Part shown: piece after piece, positions 8,562 to 16,505 of the stretch
Layout of the letters: every line of letters starts with the position of its first letter
Numbering within the stretch: position 1 is the stretch's first letter
Assembly: GCF_014199915.1 (NCBI RefSeq)
Contig: NZ_JACHOO010000002.1
Coordinates: 1-64,000, forward strand
Length of the DNA: 64,000 nucleotides
Source of the DNA: Prosthecomicrobium pneumaticum
GTDB taxonomy: Bacteria > Pseudomonadota > Alphaproteobacteria > Rhizobiales > Kaistiaceae
Direction of reading: 5' to 3'
Notes under the pieces: generated by a model
Database searches by the model: none
Seen by the model: the letters and a program-made list of their open reading frames with translations, nothing else
Told to the model about the DNA's origin: nothing
Translations under genes and position numbers: made by a program

Positions 8562-8927
8562 GTGAGATTGATTATAGCAGCAGCCGCCTTGCTGGCGTCC
8601 CTGAGCGCCGCGCATGCAGAGATGTCGGTTTCCTTCGAATGGGGACCGACCACCAAGTGCTTCGACGGCAAATCGCCGCCCATGAAGCTTCGGGGCGTGC
8701 CGGCGGGCACCAAGAAGCTCGACATCCGCATGACCGATCTGAATATGAGGACGTTCAACCACGGCGGTGGAAAGATCGCCTATTCCGGTGATTCTCTGCC
8801 CTACGGCGCATTCCGCTATCGTGGCCCCTGCCCTCCTTCGCCGCATATGTACGAGTTCACGGTGAAGGCGCTGGACGGCGGCGGAAAAGCCTTGGCCACG
8901 GCCACTGCCCGCAAACGCTTTCCGTAG
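8562..8927 (+). CDS. Secreted PEBP-like (YbhB/YbcL) small protein
   Basis: A 121-aa protein with a signal peptide (RLIIAAAALLASLSAAHA, cut before EMSV). The mature part resembles a compact phosphatidylethanolamine-binding-protein fold: SPPMKLRGVPAGTKKLDIRM corresponds to the PEBP 'sPPL.W.g.P.gt' strand, and the GPCPPSPHMYEFTVKALD segment to the PEBP 'PHrY.FTlYALD' motif. GTG at 8562 follows a GGGGGAA ribosome-binding site. GC content is clearly lower than that of its neighbours, suggesting recent acquisition. It reads opposite to the GTA genes and borders the 297-bp repeat array. Substrate is unknown. Confidence 0.75.
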   Translation: MRLIIAAAALLASLSAAHAEMSVSFEWGPTTKCFDGKSPPMKLRGVPAGTKKLDIRMTDLNMRTFNHGGGKIAYSGDSLPYGAFRYRGPCPPSPHMYEFTVKALDGGGKALATATARKRFP

Positions 8928-8934
8928 GGCCAAC

Positions 8935-10260
8935 GGCCTTCATGTACGGAAGGCCGGTTCAATCCACATGGCTGTCACCCCGGCGAGGCGAAGCCGGAAC
9001 GCCCAAACAGCCGACTGAAACCCCGATCGGCCCTTCTCCCTCCCCCCGTGTGGGGGAGGGTCGGGGTGGGGGATGAATACATCGAGCCGAAGGCTCGCCG
9101 CCAGCCCGCACACCCGTCACCCCGGCCTCCGTGCCGGGGTCCATACCCCTGCCGCCGGGCGACGACACGCCGCCGCAGCCCCACACGGTCAGGAGCCCGC
9201 AGACGGGTGGGAAGGACCGTCCCCGGAACACCAACCCGCACGATTATGGATGCCGGCACAGAGGCCGGCATGACGGCTGGACGGGGCCGTTCGAGGCACG
9301 CGCCCCCCGACAATTCCAGGATCGGCCCTTCTCCCTCCCCCCGTGTGGGGGAGGGTCGGGGTGGGGGGTGAATACACCGAAGCCGAAGCCCGCCACCAAT
9401 CCAGAACACCCGTCACCCCGGCCTCCGTGCCGGGGTCCATACCCGTGCCGCCGGGCGACGACGCGCCGCCGCAGCGCCACACGGTCAGGAGGCCCGCAGA
9501 CGGGCGGGAAAGACCGTCCCGGACCGCCCAACCCGCACGATTATGGATGCCGGCACAGAGGCCGGCATGACGGGTGGTGGGGACTGTTCGAGGCACACGC
9601 CCCCCGACAATTCCAGGATCGGCCCTTCTCCCTCCCCCCGTGTGGGGGAGGGTGGGGGTGGGGGGTGAATGGGCCGAAGCCGGAGGCTCGCCACCAGCCC
9701 GCACGCCCGTCACCCCGGCCTCCGTGCCGGGGTCCATACCCGTGCCGCCGGGCGAAGACGCCTGCCACCGCCCCATACGGTCAGGAGGTCCGCAGACGGG
9801 TGGGAAGGACCGTCCCCGGAACACCAACCCGCACGATTATGGATGCCGGCACAGAGGCCGGCATGACGGGTGGTGGGGACTGTTCGAGGCACGCGCCCCC
9901 CGACAATTCCAGGATCGGCCCTTCTCCCTCCCCCCTTGTGGGGGAGGGTCGGGGTGGGGGGTGATTACGCCGAAGCCGAAGCCGGCATCACCTCCCCAGA
10001 GCACCCGTCACCCCGGCCTCCGTGCCGGGGTCCATACCCGTGCCGCCGGGCGACGACGCGCCGCCGCAGCGCCACACGGTCAGGAGCCCGCAGACGGGTG
10101 GGAAGGACCGTCCCCGGAACACCAACCCGCACGATTATGGATGCCGGCACAGAGGCCGGCATGACGGCTGGACGGGGCTGTTCGAAGACCTCACGCCCGA
10201 CGACCGAGGATCGGCCCACTCCCTCCCCCCTTGTGGGGGAGGGTCGGGGTGGGGGGTGAA
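8935..10260. repeat. Tandem array of ~297-bp composite hairpin units
   Basis: A higher-order direct repeat. The anchor GATTATGGATGCCGGCACAG recurs at 9242, 9539, 9835 and 10133 (offsets 297, 296 and 298 bp), with a partial unit on the left. Each unit carries a C-rich/G-rich arm, an inverted GCCGGGG hairpin, a spacer containing CACACGGTCAGGAG (or a near variant) and an ATGCCGGC/GCCGGCAT hairpin. Open frames through it are periodic translations of the repeat and are not taken as genes. Confidence 0.85.
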
Positions 10261-10264
10261 TACA

Positions 10265-10324
10265 CCGAAGCCGAAGCCGAAGCCGAAGCCGAAGCCGAAG
10301 CCGAAGCCGAAGCCGAAGCCGAAG
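10265..10324. repeat. (CCGAAG)10 microsatellite
   Basis: Ten perfect copies of the hexamer CCGAAG, followed by a run of CCG triplets (~10332-10352). Other units of the neighbouring array carry only two copies of the hexamer at the equivalent place (~9378 and ~9969), so this is a local expansion at the right end of the array. No gene with a credible start reads through it. The 10265-10492 stretch otherwise holds a T-rich segment (~10410-10420) that may belong to the promoter of the next gene. Confidence 0.9.
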
Positions 10325-10492
10325 CCCGCATCACCGCCGCCGCCGCCGCCGCCCGAAGCGCAACTATCCGACGATGCCACAACCCTACCGAAACACCGTC
10401 ACGCAGTCAAGGTTTTTTTTCCTATCCTTTATCGTTGCAAACTGACACCCGATCTGCATCCATAGTTGCGGGACCCACGCATCCGGGGGACT

Positions 10493-10993
10493 ATGAAAGG
10501 CGATTGGCAGGCTCACGACGCCTACTTCATCAAGTTGGGCGAACGAGGCATCTGGGAACAGGAGTGTATCGAAGGCGGCTATCTCCGGCTCGGCTATGGC
10601 GCGACGCCGCCGGAGCTCTGCGAACAGGGCCGCTGGGAGGAAGTCCGCGATGAGCTGACAAGGTTGCGCGGTGACCGCGGCGTCGGGACGCGCGACATGA
10701 ACCAGATCCGGACGTTCTACGAAGCGAATGAAACGACACTCTTCGTCACATTCTGGCGGGACTCGCTCTGTTGGTGCCGGCCGGCTGGCCCGGTTTCGGT
10801 CCTGGGCGACCGGACCAAGACCCGTGGAACGGTGGATGGCTGGCACGACCGCAGTCTCGTTGGAACGCCGCTGACGCTTGCCGGGCAGCGGGACTCGATT
10901 GCCCGTGTCCGACACTTCAAGGGCACCATTTGCCGGATAAGGGCCTTCCAGGACCTTCTGGAGGCAATATCGGGACAACGAACCGTGCGATAA
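10493..10993 (+). CDS. Uncharacterised lower-GC protein (166 aa)
   Basis: I do not recognise this 166-aa protein with certainty. It begins MKGDWQAHDAYFIKLGERG, continues with the GGYLRLGYG and RDMNQIRTFYEANETTLFVTF segments, and ends with FKGTICRIRAFQDLLEAISG. The pattern 'y.iklg..g.we..ci..g.l..Gyg' recalls modules found next to or fused to restriction-type nucleases, but no nuclease motif is visible, so I assign no function. ATG at 10493 follows CCGGGGGAC. GC content is lower than that of flanking genes, and it is bracketed by repeats (microsatellite on the left, a REP inverted pair on the right), suggesting horizontal acquisition. Confidence 0.75.
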   Translation: MKGDWQAHDAYFIKLGERGIWEQECIEGGYLRLGYGATPPELCEQGRWEEVRDELTRLRGDRGVGTRDMNQIRTFYEANETTLFVTFWRDSLCWCRPAGPVSVLGDRTKTRGTVDGWHDRSLVGTPLTLAGQRDSIARVRHFKGTICRIRAFQDLLEAISGQRTVR

Positions 10994-10998
10994 CCTCC

Positions 10999-11081
10999 GT
11001 CATCCCCGCGAAGGCGGGGATCCATCAAGCAGGACACCATCGGTCATCGGCTGAATGGATCCCCGCCTTCGCGGGGATGAC
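10999..11081. repeat. Inverted REP pair (26-bp perfect arms)
   Basis: Two perfect 26-bp inverted arms (10999-11024 and 11056-11081). Each arm is itself a CCCCGC/GCGGGG hairpin beginning GTCATCCCCGCG. The pair lies just after the stop of the preceding gene. This is a BIME-like element and could act as a transcription or mRNA 3'-end barrier. Confidence 0.9.
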
Positions 11082-11212
11082 GATGAGGTGGCGTCGCAGT
11101 CCCTCCCCCGACCGCAATCACAAAGGCCGGCATGACGGCGAAGAAGGCTTGTCCTGAAGAAGGCTTGCCCTAATGTCGGCCGGCTTTCACCCCCTCGCCC
11201 AAGAGGAACCCC

Positions 11213-11704
11213 ATGCCCCTCACCGGCGGATGCCAATGCGGCGCGATCCGGTTCGCCTGCGACGCGCCGCCGGAAAACGTCCATGTCTGCCATTGCCGGA
11301 TGTGCCAGAAGGCGGTCGGCGGGCCGTTCGCGGTGATCAGCCCGGTCGAGAAGGTGCACTTCCGCGTGACGCGCGGCGCCTTCGCCTGGTTTGCGAGTTC
11401 GGCGCTGGCGCAGCGCGGCTATTGCCGCGACTGCGGCACGCCGATGATCTTCAACTATCCGGAGGCGCCCGACATCGGCGTTCTGGCCGGCTGTTTCGAC
11501 GACCCGGAGGCCGTGCCGTCGGTCGTGCAATACGGCATCGAGAGCCGCCTCGCCTGGTACCAGCATCTCGCCGATCTGCCGGGCGATCGGCCGACCTATT
11601 CGGTCGACCCCAAGGGCTATCTCCCGCGCATCCGGGCGAGCAACCGCCAGCACCCCGACCACGACACCACCGAATGGCCGCCGGAGTCCCGGCCCACCGG
11701 TTGA
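11213..11704 (+). CDS. GFA (CENP-V/GFA) family zinc-binding protein
   Basis: A 163-aa member of the glutathione-dependent formaldehyde-activating enzyme (GFA/CENP-V) family. Zinc ligands are visible in GGCQCGAIRF near the N-terminus, CHCRMCQKAVGG at ~30-41, and CRDCGTPMIF at ~75. Length is normal for the stand-alone domain. The start ATG at 11213 follows GAGGAACCCC. Members bind Zn2+; despite the name, formaldehyde activity is unproven for most, so a specific substrate is not claimed. It converges with the DUF2254 gene across a ~200-bp gap with no recognisable gene. Confidence 0.9.
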   Translation: MPLTGGCQCGAIRFACDAPPENVHVCHCRMCQKAVGGPFAVISPVEKVHFRVTRGAFAWFASSALAQRGYCRDCGTPMIFNYPEAPDIGVLAGCFDDPEAVPSVVQYGIESRLAWYQHLADLPGDRPTYSVDPKGYLPRIRASNRQHPDHDTTEWPPESRPTG

Positions 11705-11908
11705 CGGTCCGGTCCGGCGGCGCCCGTCCCGCCGACGCGGCGCGCGCCGGCCGACGGCCCCATGCTCATCCCGCCGATCGCCGTCGACAGGCTCCTCTTC
11801 ACCCGCCCCATCGGGGACGGGCAGCAGGTCGGCCGGCACAGCGGCGCCCGCGTCCTCTCGCCCGGCCGTCCGCCGGCACGTCGCGCGCCGCCGCCGCTCC
11901 GCCGGCGG

Positions 11909-13177
11909 TCAGCCGGTCGCCGCGACCCGCTCGGCGAGGGCGGCGACCGCGGCGCGGTCGGCGGGGGCGAGATGCGGCGTCGCCGCGGCGAGGGCGGCGG
12001 CGGAGACCGCGCGGGCCGGCGGGCCGAAGCCGGCTCCCTCCAGCCCGGCGAGCGCGGCGAGCGCCTTCTGCAGCCGGACGTGGACGGCGAAGCCGGCCGC
12101 GCCCGTGCGGGCGACGCCGCCGAACACGTCGTCGATCAGATCGGCCGTGGAGAGCGGCGGCACGGCGACGCGCGGATGCTCGATCTCCGCCCGGCCGCGT
12201 TCGGCGAGCCGCGACAGCACGCGCACCGCCCGCCCCAGCATGTCGACCACTGTGCCGGTGTCGTTGATCGCCGGCGACAGCGCCTTCTCCATCGTCTCGC
12301 TCATCACCACGAGGCCGAAGCGCGGATCGTGCGCGAAGGCGCGCGTCGGCTCGACGATGAAGCATTCGCGCAGCCGGGCGTCGAATGCGGCCGGCGCGAG
12401 CTTCTCCTCCTCCGGCTCGCCCGCCTGCCAGACGAAGGCGAGCGGCGCCCTGAGGTGCACGAAGCCGCCCGGCGAGGCGGCGAGCTGCACCGCGGCGCCG
12501 GCCCGCGCGGCGAGCGCGTCGAGCCCGGCGATGTCGACCCGCCGCACATAGCCGACGGCCTCGGCGAGCACCGGCCGCGCGCCGGCCGGCGGCGGCCCGT
12601 CGGCCGGGCGGCCGCCGAGAAAGGGCGCCTCGATCCGTTCCGCGAGCGCCTGCGCCGCCGCCGCCTCGATCCGGCCGTGCGTGTCGTCGCGCAGGCCGAA
12701 GCGGTTGAGGTGACCGATCCAGCGCAGCATCGCGATGACGATCAGCACGACGAGGGCGACGGTGGCGACGAACAGCACGAAGCGGCTGCGCTCGTCATAG
12801 AGGCCCGATTGCAGGCCGATGATGCCGACAAGGCTGAAGATGAACGCGCCGAGAAAGGTCGACAGCACCCGCTGGCTGGTGCCGTCGGCGGCGAGCAGGC
12901 CGGTCGCCCGCGGCGTGACGTTGCTCGCGGCACCGAAAAAGGCGGAGATCACCGTGCCGAGCGAGAAGGTCGTGACCGTCAGCATCGACGAAGCGAGGAT
13001 GGTGAGCACCGAATCGACGGCGCCCGAGCCGAGCTCGATCGCCGCGCCCTGCGGCAGATAGGGGGCGGCGAAGCGGGCGACGAGCGCGACCGCGATGCCG
13101 ATCACGGCATAGATCGCCGCAGTGAACCAGATCCGCTCGCGGACCGCCTCCAGCGCCGCCCACACCCTCGCCGTCAT
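11909..13177 (-). CDS. DUF2254 membrane protein
   Basis: A 422-aa inner-membrane protein of the DUF2254 family. Four hydrophobic segments fill the first ~170 residues (IWFTAAIYAVIGIAVALVAR, SVLTILASSMLTVTTFSLG, FLGAFIFSLVGIIGL, FVATVALVVLIVIAMLRWI), followed by the conserved IGHLNRFGL junction and a cytoplasmic C-terminal domain containing SETMEKALSPAINDTGT. ATG at 13177 has a GGAGG site seven bases upstream. Function is unknown. The gene reads leftward and converges with the GFA-family gene. Confidence 0.9.
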   Translation of the reverse strand: MTARVWAALEAVRERIWFTAAIYAVIGIAVALVARFAAPYLPQGAAIELGSGAVDSVLTILASSMLTVTTFSLGTVISAFFGAASNVTPRATGLLAADGTSQRVLSTFLGAFIFSLVGIIGLQSGLYDERSRFVLFVATVALVVLIVIAMLRWIGHLNRFGLRDDTHGRIEAAAAQALAERIEAPFLGGRPADGPPPAGARPVLAEAVGYVRRVDIAGLDALAARAGAAVQLAASPGGFVHLRAPLAFVWQAGEPEEEKLAPAAFDARLRECFIVEPTRAFAHDPRFGLVVMSETMEKALSPAINDTGTVVDMLGRAVRVLSRLAERGRAEIEHPRVAVPPLSTADLIDDVFGGVARTGAAGFAVHVRLQKALAALAGLEGAGFGPPARAVSAAALAAATPHLAPADRAAVAALAERVAATG

Positions 13178-13394
13178 GTCCACGCCTCCTCCGGCCACCC
13201 CCCGACCCGCACGGGCGGGGGCGCGGCAGGCTGCCGCGCTTGCCGCCGCGGTCGATGCGGCGCGCCCGACGGCAACGCCTCAACTGCGCCATCGATCATC
13301 GCGAGCCTTGTCGATCGTGAACAGGCCCGCCGCGCAGGCCGGCCGGCCGTGTGGCCGCCATGACGGCGCGCCGCCCGAAGGACGGGCGGCCCGG

Positions 13395-13808
13395 CTAACC
13401 CTCGCGCGGCAGCACGATCCGCCGCAGCGCCGGCATCCGCAGCCAGAGCCCGAGCCAGGCGAGCCCGCCGATATAGACGCCGAACAGCGTGTGGGTCACG
13501 AGCGGACTGCCGATCCGCGCATGGGTGGCGACGGCGCCGCCGAGATAGGCCGTCAGCAGCACCGCACCGAGCACCGAGGTCCCCGGCCACCCATAGAGAG
13601 CGGTGATCGCGAGGAGGACGATGCCGAGCCCCCGCGCCGTCGCCACGTCGCCCGGCCAACCGAGCGCCGCCATGGTCTCGATCACCGGCCCGAACGGGAC
13701 GAGCTTCGCTCCCCCGTCCATCACCAGAAAGGCGATGACGATGCCGGAGATCGTCCAGCCCGCCACGATCGTCCGCCGCGGCATCGCGGTGCCTCCCCCC
13801 GCGCTCAT
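13395..13808 (-). CDS. DoxX-like membrane protein
   Basis: A 137-aa protein with four predicted membrane helices, matching the DoxX-like family. Conserved features include WTISGIVIAFLVMDGGAKLV, the GLGIVLLAITALYGWPGTSVLGAVLLTAYLGGAVATH core and a final helix. ATG at 13808 is used; an internal ATG at 13784 (MPRRT) is possible. It is the last gene of a leftward series headed by the ECF42 sigma factor. DoxX, DUF1428 and VOC proteins are recurrent companions of such sigma factors, so common regulation is inferred. Confidence 0.85.
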   Translation of the reverse strand: MSAGGGTAMPRRTIVAGWTISGIVIAFLVMDGGAKLVPFGPVIETMAALGWPGDVATARGLGIVLLAITALYGWPGTSVLGAVLLTAYLGGAVATHARIGSPLVTHTLFGVYIGGLAWLGLWLRMPALRRIVLPREG

Positions 13809-13856
13809 CGCGCCCCCTTGTGCTCGAAAGGCCGGACGCCGGCCCGTCGCCGCCGC

Positions 13857-14210
13857 TCAGAGCTCCAGAAACGCCTCGAACCCGCCATAGATCATCCGCG
13901 TCATGTCGAACGGCGTCGTTTCGGGTTCGAACTGGAAGCGCGGATCGGCCATCACCTTGGCGTTCACCGCGTCCCGCACGGCGCGGGATTCGTAGACGAT
14001 CCAGGAAAAGATCACCGTCTCGTCCTCCTTCGCCTCGACGGCGCGCGGAAACGAGGTCCGCTCGCCATAGGGGACATCGTCGGCGACCGCCTCGACATAG
14101 GCGAGCGCGCCGTGCTCCTTCCACAGCGACCCGGCGAGGCGGGCGATCTCCTTATAGGCCTCGAGATTCGCCTTCGGCACGGCGAGCACGAACCCGTCGA
14201 CATACGTCAT
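13857..14210 (-). CDS. DUF1428 (YbaA-like) protein
   Basis: A 117-aa cytoplasmic protein of the DUF1428 family (COG5507), a ferredoxin-like dimeric alpha/beta barrel type. Diagnostic segments are MTYVDGFVLAVP at the start, the YVEAVADDV region, VIFSWIVYESRAVRDAVNAK, MADPR, and MIYGGFEAFLEL at the end. A strong AGGAG-type site precedes ATG 14210. It lies 58 nt after the VOC gene with no separate promoter motif visible, so it is probably co-transcribed with it. Biochemical role is unknown. Confidence 0.9.
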   Translation of the reverse strand: MTYVDGFVLAVPKANLEAYKEIARLAGSLWKEHGALAYVEAVADDVPYGERTSFPRAVEAKEDETVIFSWIVYESRAVRDAVNAKVMADPRFQFEPETTPFDMTRMIYGGFEAFLEL

Positions 14211-14268
14211 GGTCTTTCTCCTCTCCTGAAACGTCGTCCGATCGGCCGGATCGATGGACCGGCGGGGC

Positions 14269-14712
14269 TCAGCCCCTCGCCGGCCCGTTCATCGCCCATT
14301 CGACGCCGAACGGGTCCTTCACCGTGGCAAAGCGGTCGCCCCAGAACATGTCGGCGGGCGGGCCGACCGAGGCGCAGCCGGCGGCGATGGCGCGCTCGTA
14401 CCAGGCGTCGACATCCTCGACCATCAGGGTGAGCGTGTAGCCCTGCGCCGGCCTGAAGGGGTGGCCGTAGTCCGGATAGGGGTCCGACAGCATCAGCGAG
14501 GAACCGTTGACGTGCAGGTGGATGTGCATCGTCCGGCCCTTCTCGTCGGCCGGCATGGCGAAGGCGCGGAAGGCGGCGAAGGCGGTCTCGTAGAAGACCG
14601 CGGCCTTTTCGGCGCCGTCGAGCTGAAGATAGGGGACGAGCCCGTTGAGGGCGGGCGCCGGTCTCGGCGGGGCGGCGTGCTCGGCTTCGCGCGCTGCGGC
14701 TTCGGCGGTCAT
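14269..14712 (-). CDS. VOC/PhnB-like glyoxalase-fold protein
   Basis: A 147-aa vicinal-oxygen-chelate protein of the PhnB type. After a ~20-residue flexible N-terminus come LVPYLQLDGAEKAAVFYETAF, the HIHLHVNGSSLMLSD strand pair, GYTLTLMVEDVDAWYERAIAAG, and the FWGDRFATVKDPFGVEWA signature. It is encoded directly after the ECF42 sigma gene with a 91-nt gap containing a promoter motif like that upstream of the sigma operon. Substrate is unknown; PhnB-like proteins are common members of ECF42/DGPF loci. Confidence 0.88.
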   Translation of the reverse strand: MTAEAAAREAEHAAPPRPAPALNGLVPYLQLDGAEKAAVFYETAFAAFRAFAMPADEKGRTMHIHLHVNGSSLMLSDPYPDYGHPFRPAQGYTLTLMVEDVDAWYERAIAAGCASVGPPADMFWGDRFATVKDPFGVEWAMNGPARG

Positions 14713-14752
14713 CGGTCTCTCCTCGTCCTTCCCCGATCGGGTTCGTTCGAAG

Positions 14753-14779
14753 GACGGTCGGCGGCCGCCCGTGCCGACA
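14753..14779 (-). promoter_or_regulatory. Putative ECF42-type promoter for VOC-DUF1428-DoxX
   Basis: On the minus strand TGTCGG (14779-14774) is followed after 17 nt by CGTC (14756-14753). The identical hexamer, spacing and tetramer occur upstream of the YciI-sigma operon. From memory, the reported ECF42 promoter motif is TGTCGA at -35 and CG(A/T)C at -10. The element lies 41 nt upstream of the VOC start codon, a suitable distance. Confidence 0.6.
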
Positions 14780-14803
14780 GGTGGCGTCGATCTTTTTCGT
14801 CGC

Positions 14804-16063
14804 TCACCCCGGCCCGGCGACGCGGTCGGCCATCAGCCGGTCGAGCTGCATGCGGATATGGGCCGCCTCGGCGGGGCTGTTGGCGAGCGCGATCGCCCGG
14901 CCGAAGGCCTCGCGCGCTTCGCCTGCGCGGCCGAGCTCGGAGAGCAGCGCCCCCTTGAGGCCGAAGAAATAGAAATAGCCGGCGAGCCGTTCGCCGAGCG
15001 GCTCGATCATCGCGAGCGCGGCCTCGGCCCCCTTCCGCTTGGCGACCGCCACCGCCCGGTTGAGGGTGACGACCGGCGAGGGCTGGATCCGCTCGAGCGT
15101 GCCGTAGAGGAGGTCGATCTCGGTCCAGTCGGTGGCCGCGGCGGTCGGCGCGCGGGCGTGCAGCGCGGCGATCGCCGCCTGGATCTGGTAGGGGCCGGGC
15201 CGGCGATGCCGCATCGCCTTGTCGACGAGGGCGAGCCCCTCGGCGATCATCGCCCGGTTCCACAGGCCGCGGTCCTGCTCCTCGAGCAGCACCACCTCGC
15301 CCGCGGCGTCGAATCGCGCCGGCCGGCGGGCGTGCTGCAGCAGCATCAGCGCGAGCAGGCCCATGATCTCCGGCTCGGCCGGGAAGAGCCGCAGCAGCAG
15401 CCGGGCGAGCCGGATGCCTTCCTCGGCGAGCGCGCCGCGCGCCTCCGCCCCGACGGCGGGGGCGGAATAGCCCTCGTTGAAGACGAGATACAGCATCGCC
15501 GCGACGGCCGCGAGCCGCTCGGCCCGCTCGACCGCGCCGGGCGCCTCGAAGGGCACGGCGGCGGCGGCGACCTTCGCCTTGGCGCGGGTGATGCGCTGCT
15601 CCATCGCGCTCTCGCCGACGAGGAAGGCGCGCGCGATCTGCCTCACCGAGAGGCCGGAGACGATCCTGAGCGCGAGCGCGATCTGCTGGGTCGCCGGCAG
15701 GTCCGGATGGCAGCAGATGAAGAGGAGCCGCAGCAGGTCGTCGCGATAATGCGCGCCGTCGAGCCGGTCGGCGATCTCCGCCTCGGCGTCGCCGAGATCG
15801 GAGATCTGGTCCTCCTCGGGCAGCGCCGTCTGCTTCGCCCGCCGCCGCACCTGGTCGATCGCGACATTGCGGCCGACGAAGATCAGCCACGCCGCGGGAT
15901 CGCGCGGCGGGCCGTTGCGCGGCCAGGTGGCGAGCGCCCGGATGCACGCTTCCTGAAACGCCTCTTCGGCGAGGTCGAGGTCGCGGAAATAGCGCGTGAG
16001 CGCCCCCATGACCTGCGGCCGCGCGCCCGACAGCGCCGCGTCGATCCAGGCGAGCTCGCTCAC
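14804..16063 (-). CDS. ECF42-type RNA polymerase sigma factor (DUF6596)
   Basis: A 419-aa sigma factor. Sigma2 lies at about residues 10-75 (DLAEEAFQEACIRALATWP, FVGRNVAIDQVRRR). Sigma4 follows (LALRIVSGLSVRQIARAF, AMEQRITRAKAKV), then a ~240-residue C-terminal extension with the diagnostic YLVFNEGYS motif, TPR-like helices and LNRAVAVAK. This long extension is typical of the ECF42 group, which lacks a classical anti-sigma and is paired with YCII/DGPF proteins. GTG at 16063 overlaps the YciI stop by 4 nt (GTGA), implying translational coupling. Confidence 0.93.
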   Translation of the reverse strand: MSELAWIDAALSGARPQVMGALTRYFRDLDLAEEAFQEACIRALATWPRNGPPRDPAAWLIFVGRNVAIDQVRRRAKQTALPEEDQISDLGDAEAEIADRLDGAHYRDDLLRLLFICCHPDLPATQQIALALRIVSGLSVRQIARAFLVGESAMEQRITRAKAKVAAAAVPFEAPGAVERAERLAAVAAMLYLVFNEGYSAPAVGAEARGALAEEGIRLARLLLRLFPAEPEIMGLLALMLLQHARRPARFDAAGEVVLLEEQDRGLWNRAMIAEGLALVDKAMRHRRPGPYQIQAAIAALHARAPTAAATDWTEIDLLYGTLERIQPSPVVTLNRAVAVAKRKGAEAALAMIEPLGERLAGYFYFFGLKGALLSELGRAGEAREAFGRAIALANSPAEAAHIRMQLDRLMADRVAGPG

Positions 16064-16434
16064 CGCCGTCCCTCGCTTTCCATGAAATAGCCGACCGGCC
16101 GCACCTCGTGCGCGCCGCCCGGATTGGCGGCCGAGATCTCCTTCGCGAGCGCGATCGCCTCGTCGAGCGTCTCGCAATCGACGAGATAGAAGCCGAGCAG
16201 CTGTTCCTTCGTCTCGGCGAACGGGCCGTCGAGCACCAGCGGCGCGTCGCGGCCGTCGCTCCGCAGCGTCGTCGCCGCGGTGGTCGGCAGCAGCCGGGCG
16301 ACCGGACCGAGCCGGCCTTCGCGCGCCGGCTTCTCGATCACGGCGGCGATCCGCGCCATCACGGCGTCGTCCTCCTCCTTGGTCCAGCAGCCGACCGCGT
16401 CCTCCGAGTGGTAGCACAGGATGGCGTAGAGCAT
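16060..16434 (-). CDS. YciI-family (DGPF) protein paired with the sigma factor
   Basis: A 124-aa YCII-related protein. The eponymous DGPF motif appears in LVLDGPFAETKEQLLGFYLV at mid-length, followed by CETLDEAIALAKEI and a C-terminal VRPVGYFMESE strand. ATG at 16434 opens the frame, and the stop overlaps the sigma-factor start by 4 nt. DGPF proteins are the hallmark partner of ECF42 sigma factors and are generally their regulon members; molecular activity is not established. A TGTCGG-N17-CGTC promoter motif lies just upstream, suggesting autoregulation of the pair. Confidence 0.92.
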   Translation of the reverse strand: MLYAILCYHSEDAVGCWTKEEDDAVMARIAAVIEKPAREGRLGPVARLLPTTAATTLRSDGRDAPLVLDGPFAETKEQLLGFYLVDCETLDEAIALAKEISAANPGGAHEVRPVGYFMESEGRR

Positions 16435-16462
16435 TTTTCGCGGACTCCTCCGTCGCATCTAG

Positions 16463-16489
16463 GACGGGGGAGTATGCCGCGCTCCGACA
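16463..16489 (-). promoter_or_regulatory. Putative ECF42-type promoter for yciI-sigma operon
   Basis: Minus-strand TGTCGG (16489-16484), 17-nt spacer, CGTC (16466-16463). The -10-like element ends 29 nt before the YciI start codon, leaving a short leader. The same arrangement upstream of the VOC gene makes chance less likely and suggests an autoregulated sigma factor with a local regulon. Confidence 0.62.
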
Positions 16490-16505
16490 GGCGGCGGCAA
16501 AAACT

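Noticed and set aside
8935-10260. Possible CRISPR array
   Set aside because: The period is ~297 bp with multi-hairpin units and near-identical spacers; there are no 25-40-bp direct repeats with unique spacers and no cas genes.
8960-10465. Several long open frames through the 297-bp repeat array, including one with a Pro-Lys repeat
   Set aside because: They are periodic translations of non-coding repeats (same peptide blocks in each unit), lack ribosome-binding sites and occur on both strands alike.
11762-14432. Plus-strand frames across the DUF2254, DoxX and DUF1428 genes
   Set aside because: Shadow frames: Arg/Pro/His-rich, no motifs, and the opposite strand encodes recognisable proteins with RBSs.
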